A program made the translations under genes and the position numbers. A DNA stretch of 64,000 nt from Glaciecola sp. XM2 (GTDB lineage Bacteria; Pseudomonadota; Gammaproteobacteria; Enterobacterales; Alteromonadaceae): NCBI RefSeq assembly GCF_018595715.1, contig NZ_JAHEOJ010000022.1:1-64000 (forward strand). Reading direction: 5' to 3'. Under the pieces are notes generated by a model. The model did not search any database. It saw nothing but the letters and a program-made list of their open reading frames with translations, and was not told the DNA's origin. Numbering within the stretch: the first letter of the stretch is position 1; each line of letters begins with the position of its first letter. Below, one piece after another: positions 39,804-48,305 of the stretch.

Positions 39804-41918
39804 CTATATTGGCGAGGCAATTTGTGCGAGTAACTCTGGCGACCGCTTATAAATCGAACAAACCTGCGATATTTCCTGCCATAGGATTTGCCCTTTTTCA
39901 CCTTCGCCGGCTTTATAAGCTAACCATGCTAGGTGGCTTCTCTCTTTTAAGCCTAGCTGATTTTTTTGATTGAAAAAGCCGTTTACTTTGTCCACAAAAT
40001 CATGGGTGATCGTAAAGTTATGTTTGATTTGCTTTATCTTAGTTTGGTAATAGAACTTATGGAAATCGATGCTGACATTCGCATTTTGAATAAGTTGGTC
40101 TCGCTCAGTTACTACAAGGGCTTCTGTATAATAGTGTAAAGCCTCGTCTGCGGAACCCATCCGCAAGTATACCTCGCCCAAGCTAGCCCATACTTGATGA
40201 ATAGCAATTTCTGGTTGTTTTTGAATAGCTAATAACTTTTGCTCGGCAGCTTGCTTGTAACGATTTTGATAAAAATAAACTGAACCTAAATTCTCATAGC
40301 CGATGTAGTTATTTTGAAAATTATCAATGACGTCTTGATATGTCCGTACTGCATTTTCTAATTCACCAAAACACATCTGTAAAGTGCCAAGGTTTGCCAA
40401 AATAATTTCGTGCTTAACCACTTTAGAGGCAGCCGCAAACTGCTCTTTGGCTTTGCCGGTTTCCCCTCTTGCAAAATATAAATTTCCTAAGGTGTTAATA
40501 GCATGCCAATGTCGAGGAGCTAAACGCAAAGCCTTTAAAGCAAGCTCCTCAGCTCTGTCTGCATCTTCACTGTTTGACGATTGATTGTACAAGGCTAAAT
40601 ATGCTCCAGCCCAAGTCGATAATGAATCCGCGTCTTCTAGGTCTGGCATTATTACAGCTTCGATCGCGTTTACCGCTTTAAGAGCTTCGCCAGTATGAAT
40701 CAGCAATTCGGCTCTTGCAGTCGCCACCGAAGGCACATCTGGCGAGAGTTGCTCTGCCTTATTACAATACACAGCCGCCTTTTCAAGTGATTCACTTTCA
40801 TTCTGTATCCAGCTATATCTTGCAAAGGCCCTACATAATTCTGCATACGCCAATGCATCGTTCTCATCTACAAGAATGGCACGCTCAAACAGTGTAATGG
40901 CATTTTGATAAGCATCTGCAGAGTGACTTAAAAATAGAGCGTTTTTTCCCTTTGCAAAATAGGTATGAGACGCTGCCGACACAGAGTCGATGGTGTCGGT
41001 CGCTTGTCCATTAATAAACTTCAGTACTTGCTGCACAATTTTAACATTCGCAGGCCTTGCTCCTAAAGCAACTTCCGATTGATGTAAAGTAGATTGATGC
41101 AGAACTGCGTGATCTTGACTGGTGTTAATCATTGCCTCAATGCGTGTGTAATTTTCATAATCCGTTTGTGCAAGTTTTAACACTGCATGCGCTTGCCACT
41201 TCAAAAGCGCTTCCTGAGCATCTAGGTCGTAGCTGTTTGGTGAACTGGCAAGCACAGCAGTAATACTTTCGTGGGTGTTAAGTAGTTGTATCAGTTGATC
41301 TGCCGCTACTTTCATACTGTTAGGTGCCTGAACAATAAGTCTGACCACACCTAAGGGCGATTCAATTTTAGTCAAGGTATTCTCGAACGTGCTCGATTGA
41401 TAACTCAACAATCCATAAGCGGCAAATACAAATAGCGATACAAAAGCGAAATAAATGAAACTCTTCTTATGAAGATATTTATGCATCAGCCCTTTGGGTT
41501 TGAAACTGGCCTGCGTAGGCTCGGTTTCTTGGCATTCTGAGGCCTTATGATTATCGGTTTGAATCTCTGACTCGTGCTCGATAGTCCTAGATTCAGCCAC
41601 ATTATGTTGCGTGTTTTCATCAGCCGATTGAGATTGCTGGACCTCTACCACTGCCTCAAACTCTTTGTCATCTCTAGCGAGATAAATAGTATGTGCAGAT
41701 ATTCCTAAGGCATTAGCAATCCGGGCGAGGTTATGGGTCGATACTGCTTGCTCTCTGAATACTTTATTGACGAGGTCTTTAGGGGGTTTGTCGATACCTT
41801 CATTTATAGCGATGTATTTTGCTAAATCGGTTTGAGTGTCAAAACCGGCGTTTAGCATTGCGGCCTCTAGCTTTTCTCTAGACGCCCTTATCCCTCTTTT
41901 TCGCTTTCTAGCATCCAT
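39804..41918 (-). CDS. Membrane-anchored HTH-TPR regulator
   Basis: A 704-residue protein. Residues about 13-80 form a Cro/C1-like HTH (TQTDLAKYIAINEG ... STHNLARIANALGISAHTIYLA). A charged linker follows, then one membrane helix at 153-172 (SFIYFAFVSLFVFAAYGLLS). The remaining 530 residues contain TPR repeats (AYAELCRAFARYSWIQNES, HAINTLGNLYFARGETGKAKEQF, YENLGSVYFYQNRYKQAAEQ). The layout recalls CadC/ToxR-type one-component membrane regulators with an HTH in place of the winged helix. Divergent from the CsgG-like gene, its likely target. Confidence 0.8.
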   Translation of the reverse strand: MDARKRKRGIRASREKLEAAMLNAGFDTQTDLAKYIAINEGIDKPPKDLVNKVFREQAVSTHNLARIANALGISAHTIYLARDDKEFEAVVEVQQSQSADENTQHNVAESRTIEHESEIQTDNHKASECQETEPTQASFKPKGLMHKYLHKKSFIYFAFVSLFVFAAYGLLSYQSSTFENTLTKIESPLGVVRLIVQAPNSMKVAADQLIQLLNTHESITAVLASSPNSYDLDAQEALLKWQAHAVLKLAQTDYENYTRIEAMINTSQDHAVLHQSTLHQSEVALGARPANVKIVQQVLKFINGQATDTIDSVSAASHTYFAKGKNALFLSHSADAYQNAITLFERAILVDENDALAYAELCRAFARYSWIQNESESLEKAAVYCNKAEQLSPDVPSVATARAELLIHTGEALKAVNAIEAVIMPDLEDADSLSTWAGAYLALYNQSSNSEDADRAEELALKALRLAPRHWHAINTLGNLYFARGETGKAKEQFAAASKVVKHEIILANLGTLQMCFGELENAVRTYQDVIDNFQNNYIGYENLGSVYFYQNRYKQAAEQKLLAIQKQPEIAIHQVWASLGEVYLRMGSADEALHYYTEALVVTERDQLIQNANVSIDFHKFYYQTKIKQIKHNFTITHDFVDKVNGFFNQKNQLGLKERSHLAWLAYKAGEGEKGQILWQEISQVCSIYKRSPELLAQIASPI

Positions 41919-42186
41919 ATTAACTTTGGCGGCAAATAATGCGTGCTTTTTATACTATACAAACCAATGAGTTAATGCACGACTTTGTTAGATTTTACTT
42001 TTCTAAAAAACAAATACGAATAGATACTTAACGCCATATAACGACACTTAAGGGCTAAGTGACAGACCAAGAGCGAATAATGGTTTGTGTCGGTTACCGA
42101 AGCGAAGTATATCTAAGATTCCTAAGTTAAATGTATCGCTCCACGTTTACTTACCACACTGATTTACCACATTGAGGGATGAACGC

Positions 42187-43515
42187 ATGCAAATTAAACA
42201 CTCATTGATGAAACTGCAGTCTAAACAAACGATGCTCGGGATAGCATTGGCGACATCTTTATTGATAACAGGCTGTATGTCGACCACCCCGTCACTAGGC
42301 GGTAGCAGTGGCAATACCGTTACAGGCGGGGCTGCTGGCGCCAATACCGAAAACGCAAATAATTCTTTAGAGCAATGCGATGCTCCTTTAGGCACCTTAG
42401 CGCTGTTTGAAGACCGGTCTTTACCATGGTGGGGCGACTACCGTAATCGCTACCCAAATTTAGGCAGCACCGAGCCGGTTATTCGCACAATGATTCAACA
42501 ATCCAATTGTTTTGTGGTGGTCGAGCGCGGTGCCGCGATGAATGCTATGAACAGAGAGCGCGAACTTATGCAGTCAGGGCAGTTGCGCTCCGGCAGTAAT
42601 ATTGGCGGCGGCCAAATGGTCACCGCAGATTACACCGTAAGTCCTTCCATACAGTTTTCAGCGAAGGGAACCGGCGGTTTAAAAGGTGTTGCAGGAGGTT
42701 TATTTGGAAGCATCGGCTCAGTTATTGGCGGCGGCTTAAGTAAAAACGAGGCCGCGACCACCTTACTCTTAGTTGACAACCGCTCTGGTGTTCAGGTGTC
42801 TAGTGCCGTAGGTAGCGCCGGCAATTACGACTTTGATATATTTGGTGGATTCTTTGCCGGCATCGCTGGCGGCGCAAAAGGGTTTTCGAACTCCCCCGAA
42901 GGTAAAATTATAACAGCAGCATTTGCGGATTCTTACAACCAAATGGTGATGGCGCTTCGCAACTATAAACCACAACAAGTGCAAGGTGGCCTCGGCATGG
43001 GCGGTCAACTTACCGTGGATGGTCAGCGACAAGCCACCGAGGGTGCAAGCATTGTTGCTGCCCCGCAAAATAGACCGACGGTGGTTGTCGAAACCAGAAA
43101 TACTAGCAGCATTACCACAAACAGCGATTTTAAAGGGCGAATTAACGCCTATGACGAACGCGCTATGCAAAAATACTATGACCATTTAAAAAGTGCTGCT
43201 GAAACACTCTCTGGCTTTGCCGAGATAGGTAGCATGGACGCCACTGGCCCAGGCGGTATGGATTATAAAACGGCTATGCGGAGCGCTGTTAATATTTTCA
43301 GTAATCAAATCGAAAGCGCCTCGATTGAACTAGAGGCATGGCCTTCAAATGCAAAAGCTGAAGGCTGGCGCGTGCTCGGCAGCCGCATAGAGCGCTATAC
43401 AGAGATGTTTTATAAAAGTCGTGACGCGGCAGTAGAGGCGGGTAAATTAACACCTGAGATATCATCAATGTTAGAGGGTATCACACTATTGAGTAAGGCT
43501 GATTTTGTAAATTAA
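42187..43515 (+). CDS. CsgG/HfaB-family lipoprotein
   Basis: A 442-residue outer-membrane-directed lipoprotein: signal MLGIALATSLLITGC with lipid-attached Cys near residue 30. The CsgG-like core shows FVVVERGAAMNAMNRERELMQSG and the Gly-rich GGLKGVAGGLFGSIGSVIGGG. CsgG forms secretion pores for curli; this longer protein has an extra C-terminal domain of unknown role. Start placed at the ATG at 42187 with GAGGG upstream; a TTG at 42172 is in frame. No curli genes are nearby. Confidence 0.8.
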   Translation: MQIKHSLMKLQSKQTMLGIALATSLLITGCMSTTPSLGGSSGNTVTGGAAGANTENANNSLEQCDAPLGTLALFEDRSLPWWGDYRNRYPNLGSTEPVIRTMIQQSNCFVVVERGAAMNAMNRERELMQSGQLRSGSNIGGGQMVTADYTVSPSIQFSAKGTGGLKGVAGGLFGSIGSVIGGGLSKNEAATTLLLVDNRSGVQVSSAVGSAGNYDFDIFGGFFAGIAGGAKGFSNSPEGKIITAAFADSYNQMVMALRNYKPQQVQGGLGMGGQLTVDGQRQATEGASIVAAPQNRPTVVVETRNTSSITTNSDFKGRINAYDERAMQKYYDHLKSAAETLSGFAEIGSMDATGPGGMDYKTAMRSAVNIFSNQIESASIELEAWPSNAKAEGWRVLGSRIERYTEMFYKSRDAAVEAGKLTPEISSMLEGITLLSKADFVN

Positions 43516-43892
43516 AGCGTTACGATTTACTGAAAGGGCGATGGACTGTGTTAATGAATCTAATTTAAGCTTGGTTATTGTCGCTGGCAGACAGTCTTTG
43601 CTATGACAAATAGCAGTAACTGACAGGTTTTGGATGCAAAAATTATTAATTAAGCTTGTGGCCAAATTAGCTTTGGGTATAAGGGGAATTAACGCTGTTT
43701 ACTACCCTCTGTGGCAGCTGGCCTTTTGATTTGATCGGTTTGTTGAAATGTCGAATTGTGTAAGTTTTGTATAACGTGTTAGTTTGCAATGTCTTGCGAA
43801 GATAAGCTATTGGTAAAGGAATTGGGAAGTTAGAGCGCGAATGTTCCCACCATGTAATAGTGTGTTTCTTTCACTCTTGCAGTAAAGGTAAT
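43516..43892. other. Noncoding region holding repeat B
   Basis: 377 bases between the CsgG-like gene and the IS91 remnant. It contains the 98-bp repeat B and no supported gene. The remainder shows no clear hairpin or promoter. Confidence 0.45.
43740..43837. repeat. 98-bp dispersed repeat, copy B
   Basis: Partner of 38704-38801 (80 of 98 bases identical by hand count, no gaps). It lies 55 bases from the 3' end of the IS91-family transposase remnant and may be the terminal sequence of that element. Confidence 0.7.
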
Positions 43893-45152
43893 CTATGCCC
43901 CAAAGTTGAAGTCACGTTGAATAGTAAAATCGTTTGCGTATAGTTCTGCAGGTGGTGCACGCAAAGGGGGCAACAATGTTGTTTGCGCAGACCTTGGGTA
44001 CTTTTTATCTAAATGCTTCAGTATTTTTTGAATAATGTGGATATCTATTATGCAAGCGATGATGCTTACACTGTGATTTTCACATTTTTCGCATTCAGTG
44101 ATGTCAATATTAAATACTCGCCTTAAGCGCTGGACCCACGTCATTCCTCGCGCATGGTAAGGTTTATCCGAATGTCCGTCCTCTATATTGACGAGTCTAG
44201 GGCTGTTCTTACCGCGTTGTGATGCGGTGATCTGTGCTCGAAGGTTACTGTTAGGCGCGAATACGCCGTAAAAACGCGTAAGGTTGAGTCTAGGTGGTGG
44301 AATGAGAGCGGCTAGTTTGCCAATAAAGTCGATAGGGTCAAAGAACACGTGTGTAGTGCCGTCACGATAAGGGGTTTTCAATTCATAGCGCACTTTTCCA
44401 TGGTCAGTCATGCTTAAACGTTGCTCACTAATCGCTGGGCGGCTAATGTAGCGGCACAGTCTTTCTAATTTTTCCGTGTAACGAAAAACCTGAGGTGTTA
44501 GCCAACTGACCATATTCGCCGCCATTACTTACAGGGAGTGTCTGTAGTGTAAACACCTTTTGGCCTTGTTGAGGGCCCATCGCTATGCGATAGCTGACGG
44601 AGGCTCCTTGCAATTGGAGGAGGCGATCTTCCTCATCAACAGGCAAGTTGAGAAAACTTTTTTTTTCACGCTCAACCAAACCTACTTTCTCAAGATATCG
44701 AGCGATGCGATGACTGATGGTGTGAACTAGTTCGACCATGTCGCTATGGGACAGCGCTTTGATGCGAGTAAATGTCGTGCCACCCCATGGATTTTCGCTA
44801 ATCGCGCCTTCTAAGAACAACATGTGGAAATGGATATTTAGATTGAGGGCGCTACCAATACCCAAAGAGCGGGCACGTGCTCGCTGAATAAGGGTAACTG
44901 CCCCAGTTTTCGCTTGTTTGTTGGTAAAGCCTGCTTTGTTCACAATGTGCGTGGAAATGGCGCGATGAATGATTTGCATCACTCACGTGCCCGCTCTCTG
45001 GGTATTGCTCAATTCACTTGGGTTTCTTGCTAGCAACAGCCGAAGAGGAATGGGTAAGCTTAAGACCCACTGGCGAATTGGATAACCAAGTAATACATCA
45101 TCTACAAGAAGCGCTGCACTTTCTGCCATTCTTCTGGCACCACAACTAGGGC
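43893..45152 (-). pseudogene. IS91-family transposase remnant
   Basis: Pieces of one transposase read in order on the minus strand: CPSCGARRMAESAALLVD (zinc ribbon end), RQWVLSLPIPLRLLLA, a TGA stop at 44983-44985, then QIIHRAISTHIVNKAG, LNIHFHMLFLEGA, a frameshift near 44480, then KLERLCRYISRPAISEQRLS and FDPIDFIGKLAALIPPPRLN. The N-terminal zinc part is cut by an IS110-type fragment. IS91 elements move by rolling-circle replication; this copy is dead. Two 23-base inverted insertions lie inside it. Confidence 0.85.
44857..45006. repeat. Pair of 23-bp inverted repeats inside the IS91 transposase
   Basis: AATACCCAAAGAGCGGGCACGTG at 44857-44879 is repeated inverted at 44984-45006 with 22 of 23 bases identical. 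Judged against the IS91 protein family, both copies look like extra in-frame segments (about 8 codons, reading ARARSLGI and NTQRAGT-stop), and the 104 bases between them still read as normal transposase. Confidence 0.65.
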
Positions 45153-45340
45153 ACAACAGCGATATTGCCTTTTACTCGCTTATGCAAATTAAGTAAATAC
45201 TGCTCAATTGCTTCTGGCGTATGCTCAATCACGTAGTAATTACGCGCGTCAACATCGCCTACTTGCACACATAAATCGTGTTTTTTATCTGCCCAATCTA
45301 ACCCTATATAGGCAGCAAACTTTGCCTTCATGCCATTCAT
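45146..45340 (-). pseudogene. IS110-family transposase N-terminal fragment
   Basis: 64 codons begin MNGMKAKFAAYIGLDWADKKHD, the DEDD catalytic start of IS110/IS1111 transposases (about 320-400 residues when complete), and end abruptly at NIAVVP. The IS91 zinc-ribbon reading frame begins within the same bases, so the IS91 element or a deletion cut it. 265 bases between it and parE hold no other recognised gene. Confidence 0.8.
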
Positions 45341-45605
45341 GACAAATCTCCTAATAGTGAAATTTGCTATGTACCCTTTACTCTTCGAAATGAATATTGA
45401 CAGCTATTTGTTAAAAGCACGCCCTGGGTGTTCGTTGTAAGTAAAGGCACTTGATGCATCGAAAGAAAACCGGGGATCATCGAATGATCTTGGATGGTTA
45501 TTCGTATGCAACAAGCACATAAACTTAATCATCATAATTGATGAATATTTAAGGTTGAATGACAATATTTGGATGTGCTCTGTCTGTCATTTTATACCAG
45601 TCTAG

Positions 45606-45887
45606 TTATAGTTTTACCGGATATTTGCGTATAACACGCGTTATCTCTATGAAGTTTTCGCGCTCGATGAAATAGATGGAATACGTTTGATAGATTGCTC
45701 TGCGATATCCTTTGCGCACTTCATCAATTCGGGAAAATTGAGCAGGGTTATTAATGATTTTAGGGAATACACTGAGCAAACCTTCATAAAACTCAAGTGC
45801 CACACTAGTCCCAAAATGTGCTTCGCCGTATTCTAAAATGTCAGCGAGGTCCATTTCTGCGGCAAGAGTTAGCCTATAGTTAGACAT
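45606..45887 (-). CDS. parE: ParE/RelE-superfamily toxin
   Basis: A 93-residue toxin of the ParE type: MSNYRLTLAAEMDLADILEYGEAHFG, then GYRRAIYQTYSIYFIERENFIEITRVIR. ParE toxins poison DNA gyrase. Start at 45887, overlapping the antitoxin end by 8 bases, typical of such pairs; a longer in-frame start at 45959 would overlap most of the antitoxin. Likely stabilises the island. Confidence 0.88.
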   Translation of the reverse strand: MSNYRLTLAAEMDLADILEYGEAHFGTSVALEFYEGLLSVFPKIINNPAQFSRIDEVRKGYRRAIYQTYSIYFIERENFIEITRVIRKYPVKL

Positions 45888-46125
45888 TTCTGTGGCGCTT
45901 TTCTTTGAACTCCTGCAAAATTTGTTCAGCGGATTTGGTGGAATAGCCACTTTGCTCACCCATAATCAGCGCCTCTCTGATGACATTAATGTCTTCGTTT
46001 CGACGTTGCTCTTTGCGTATTAAGTCTCTTAGTAATTCGCTGTCGCTAGCGTATTCGCCGCTTTTTAACTGACTTTGCATCCACTCATTTTGTGTATCAG
46101 TAACAGTGATGCTCTTCTTAATCAT
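45880..46125 (-). CDS. parD: ParD-type antitoxin
   Basis: An 81-residue ribbon-helix-helix antitoxin (IKKSITVTDTQNEWMQSQL, ASDSELLRDLIRKEQRR) with a toxin-binding C-terminal helix (SAEQILQEFKEKRHR). Start chosen at the second ATG (46125) because AGGTGA is well spaced there; the first ATG at 46131 is too close to it. It represses its own promoter together with ParE in known systems. Confidence 0.87.
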   Translation of the reverse strand: MIKKSITVTDTQNEWMQSQLKSGEYASDSELLRDLIRKEQRRNEDINVIREALIMGEQSGYSTKSAEQILQEFKEKRHRNV

Positions 46126-46239
46126 CCTCATAATTCACCTAATAGCTTCATTGGTAGTATTTAATAGTATTATAAGTGGCATTTGTATTGCAATAAGATT
46201 CTCAACGTCTACGGTTAGACTTAATTCTGGAGAATAGTT

Positions 46240-46863
46240 ATGTACCCACTTGCCGTTTATAAGAAAAAAGAGCCTTGGAATAAGGGAAAACTAGTTGGCC
46301 AAAAATTAGCTTTGAAACAAAAACAAATATGGGCAATTCGAATCAGGTTAGAAATTTCAGGAAATGTAAGAGACCTAGCATTATTTAGTCTTGGTCTAGA
46401 TAGCAAGCTTCGAGGTTGCGATTTGGTAACCCTGCGAGTCAGAGATATAGCGCTTGGAATGAATATTCAATCGAGAGCTAAAATAATTCAGCAGAAAACA
46501 GGGAGACCTGTTCAATTTGAAATCACAGAACAAACACGAGTGGCCATAAAAGCATTGATTAGAAAAGATGCTCTTGATAATTCCGACTATCTTTTTAAAT
46601 CTCGTATCAAGGATTCACCGCATCTTTCTACGAGGCAATATAGCCGTATTGTCGATGGGTGGATAAACTCAATCGGATTAGAAGGGACGCACTATGGCAC
46701 TCATACGATGCGGCGAACCAAACCCTCTTTGATCTACAAAAAGACAAAAAACATTAGGGCTTGTCAGTTGCTCCTTGGTCATTCCAAATTAGAGAGTACA
46801 GTTCGATATCTGGGTATCGAAGTTGATGACGCACTAGAGATATCAGAGAGCATCGATATTTAA
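46240..46863 (+). CDS. Short tyrosine recombinase, intact
   Basis: A 207-residue catalytic-domain-only tyrosine recombinase. All key residues are seen: R58 (KLRGCDL), K86, H155-x-x-R158 (HTMRRT), H181 (LGHSKLEST) and the nucleophile Y190. The N-terminal core-binding domain of phage integrases is missing. A degenerate relative lies at 35868-36141 and a matching 75-bp repeat follows both. GGAG precedes the start. Probably able to act on the flanking repeat. Confidence 0.88.
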   Translation: MYPLAVYKKKEPWNKGKLVGQKLALKQKQIWAIRIRLEISGNVRDLALFSLGLDSKLRGCDLVTLRVRDIALGMNIQSRAKIIQQKTGRPVQFEITEQTRVAIKALIRKDALDNSDYLFKSRIKDSPHLSTRQYSRIVDGWINSIGLEGTHYGTHTMRRTKPSLIYKKTKNIRACQLLLGHSKLESTVRYLGIEVDDALEISESIDI

Positions 46864-47172
46864 ATCACTTTAATCGCCAACGGCGGCTTTTGGATGCATT
46901 TTGTCAGTCATTTAATTAGAAAAAACTACAAAGCATGGGTCAAGCTACCAACTTTTGCACAAAACGGACGTAAGTCCCTTTCCATTTAAATCGTTACTTC
47001 CAACCTCAAAATGCAAATAGCTAAAGAAACTAAGCGTGCTTTTTTGGCGAACAAACAGACGTCAGCAACTCTCGCTCAGAGCTTATGCTTATAATTTTCA
47101 CCTCAAGTTGCCACGCTTGAATATGTCGTTTATTCTTGCATCCCTTGTTACCTACAAATAAATAAGACGCTC
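46864..47172. other. Region downstream of the recombinase
   Basis: 309 bases holding the 75-bp repeat copy 2 (46947-47021) and the upstream region of the EF-P-like gene. No gene or RNA seen. Confidence 0.5.
46947..47021. repeat. 75-bp recombinase-associated repeat, copy 2
   Basis: Partner of 38955-39029 (24 of 26 and 23 of 24 bases in the two blocks, same spacing). It begins 84 bases after the stop of the intact recombinase and ends with GCAAATAGC, the likely element border. Confidence 0.75.
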
Positions 47173-47739
47173 ATGCCAAAAGCCAGTGAAGTGAAAAAGA
47201 ACGCCGTAATAGAACACAATGCGAAAGTCTATTTTGTAAAAGATATTGCAAAGCTCACCCCGAGTGGTCGCGCAGGCGCCAGTCTTTATAGGATGAGACT
47301 CTACGAGGTAGCAACCGGCGCAAAAGCAGATGAGAGCTTTAAAGCCGATGAAATGATCAATCTAGTGGACTTTAGCAAGAAAAAAGCCACGTTTTCATAT
47401 GTTGATGGCAACGAGTATGTGTTCATGGATAACGAAGATTACACGCCCTATTCACTCGACAAAGAAACGATTGCCGAAGAATTATTATACATCACCGAAG
47501 AGACCACCGGATTGCAGGTGTTAATTGTTGAAGATAGACCAGTGGGTATTGAGCTGCCTGCATCTGTTGATTTAGTGATTACTGAAACCGATCCCTCCAT
47601 TAAAGGAGCTTCGGCAAGTGCGCGAACTAAGCCAGCAACGCTCTCTACAGGCTTGGTCATTCAAGTGCCAGAATACATATCCACTGGCGAAAAGGTCAAA
47701 GTAAATACTCTCGATGGTAAGTTCTCGAGCCGTGCCTAA
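47173..47739 (+). CDS. yeiP: Elongation factor P-like protein (YeiP/EfpL)
   Basis: A 188-residue EF-P paralogue that binds stalled ribosomes. Three beta-barrel domains are expected. The tip loop of domain I reads [14 protein letters not shown] with Arg33 where EF-P has a modified Lys, the hallmark of the YeiP/EfpL branch that works without modification. The C-terminus [25 protein letters not shown] is typical. It is the first conserved gene after the island. Confidence 0.93.
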   Translation: MPKASEVKKNAVIEHNAKVYFVKDIAKLTPSGRAGASLYRMRLYEVATGAKADESFKADEMINLVDFSKKKATFSYVDGNEYVFMDNEDYTPYSLDKETIAEELLYITEETTGLQVLIVEDRPVGIELPASVDLVITETDPSIKGASASARTKPATLSTGLVIQVPEYISTGEKVKVNTLDGKFSSRA

Positions 47740-47778
47740 GCGTTTTTTCGTCGGATAGCATGGCGGTAAGGAAGACAA

Positions 47779-48297
47779 ATGGGCGTCATCGACATATCTG
47801 CGCAAGAAGCGAAAGCGATAATCGATAAGCAAGGCGGGGTTCTCATAGACGTAAGAGAGCCTGCTGAGCATGAAAATTCTCATATTCCTTCTTCGGCGTT
47901 GCATCCGGTTAACAGCATTCGCGCAAAAGACATCGGTGATTGCGAGCATCCGCTGGTCATCTATTGTCAGCGCGGCATTCGCGGTCAAACCGCAGGCAAA
48001 AAGCTACTGAGCGAAAATCCCACCCTACAGATTTACAATATTGCAGGGGGAATAGAGGCTTGGCAAAAAGCAGGGTATCAAACACAACAAAGCCAAAGCA
48101 GTGGCGTGTCACTAGCGGCTCAGGTAACGCTTACGCTTGGTATTGCCACCTTAATTTTTATTGCGCTTAGCATTGTAGCAACGCCTCTTTTTTGGTGGGC
48201 GTCTTGGCTAACAGGCTTGTTACTGGTGATTGAGAGCACAACGCGATTTTTCGGTCTTGCTAGGTTTTTTGCCTTGCTTCCCTGGAACCAAACATAA
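47779..48297 (+). CDS. Rhodanese-domain membrane protein
   Basis: A 172-residue protein. A rhodanese domain covers residues about 4-105 with the active-site loop CQRGIRG (Cys near 63). Two membrane helices follow (about 113-160). Such fusions may move persulphide sulphur at the inner membrane. It follows the EF-P-like gene by 39 bases and may share its transcript. Converges with dbpA, 8 bases apart. Confidence 0.9.
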   Translation: MGVIDISAQEAKAIIDKQGGVLIDVREPAEHENSHIPSSALHPVNSIRAKDIGDCEHPLVIYCQRGIRGQTAGKKLLSENPTLQIYNIAGGIEAWQKAGYQTQQSQSSGVSLAAQVTLTLGIATLIFIALSIVATPLFWWASWLTGLLLVIESTTRFFGLARFFALLPWNQT

Positions 48298-48305
48298 TCC
48301 TGCGC

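Noticed and set aside
43893-44982. Two separate intact transposase genes
   Set aside because: Both frames are parts of one IS91-family transposase, separated by a frameshift; neither is a full protein.
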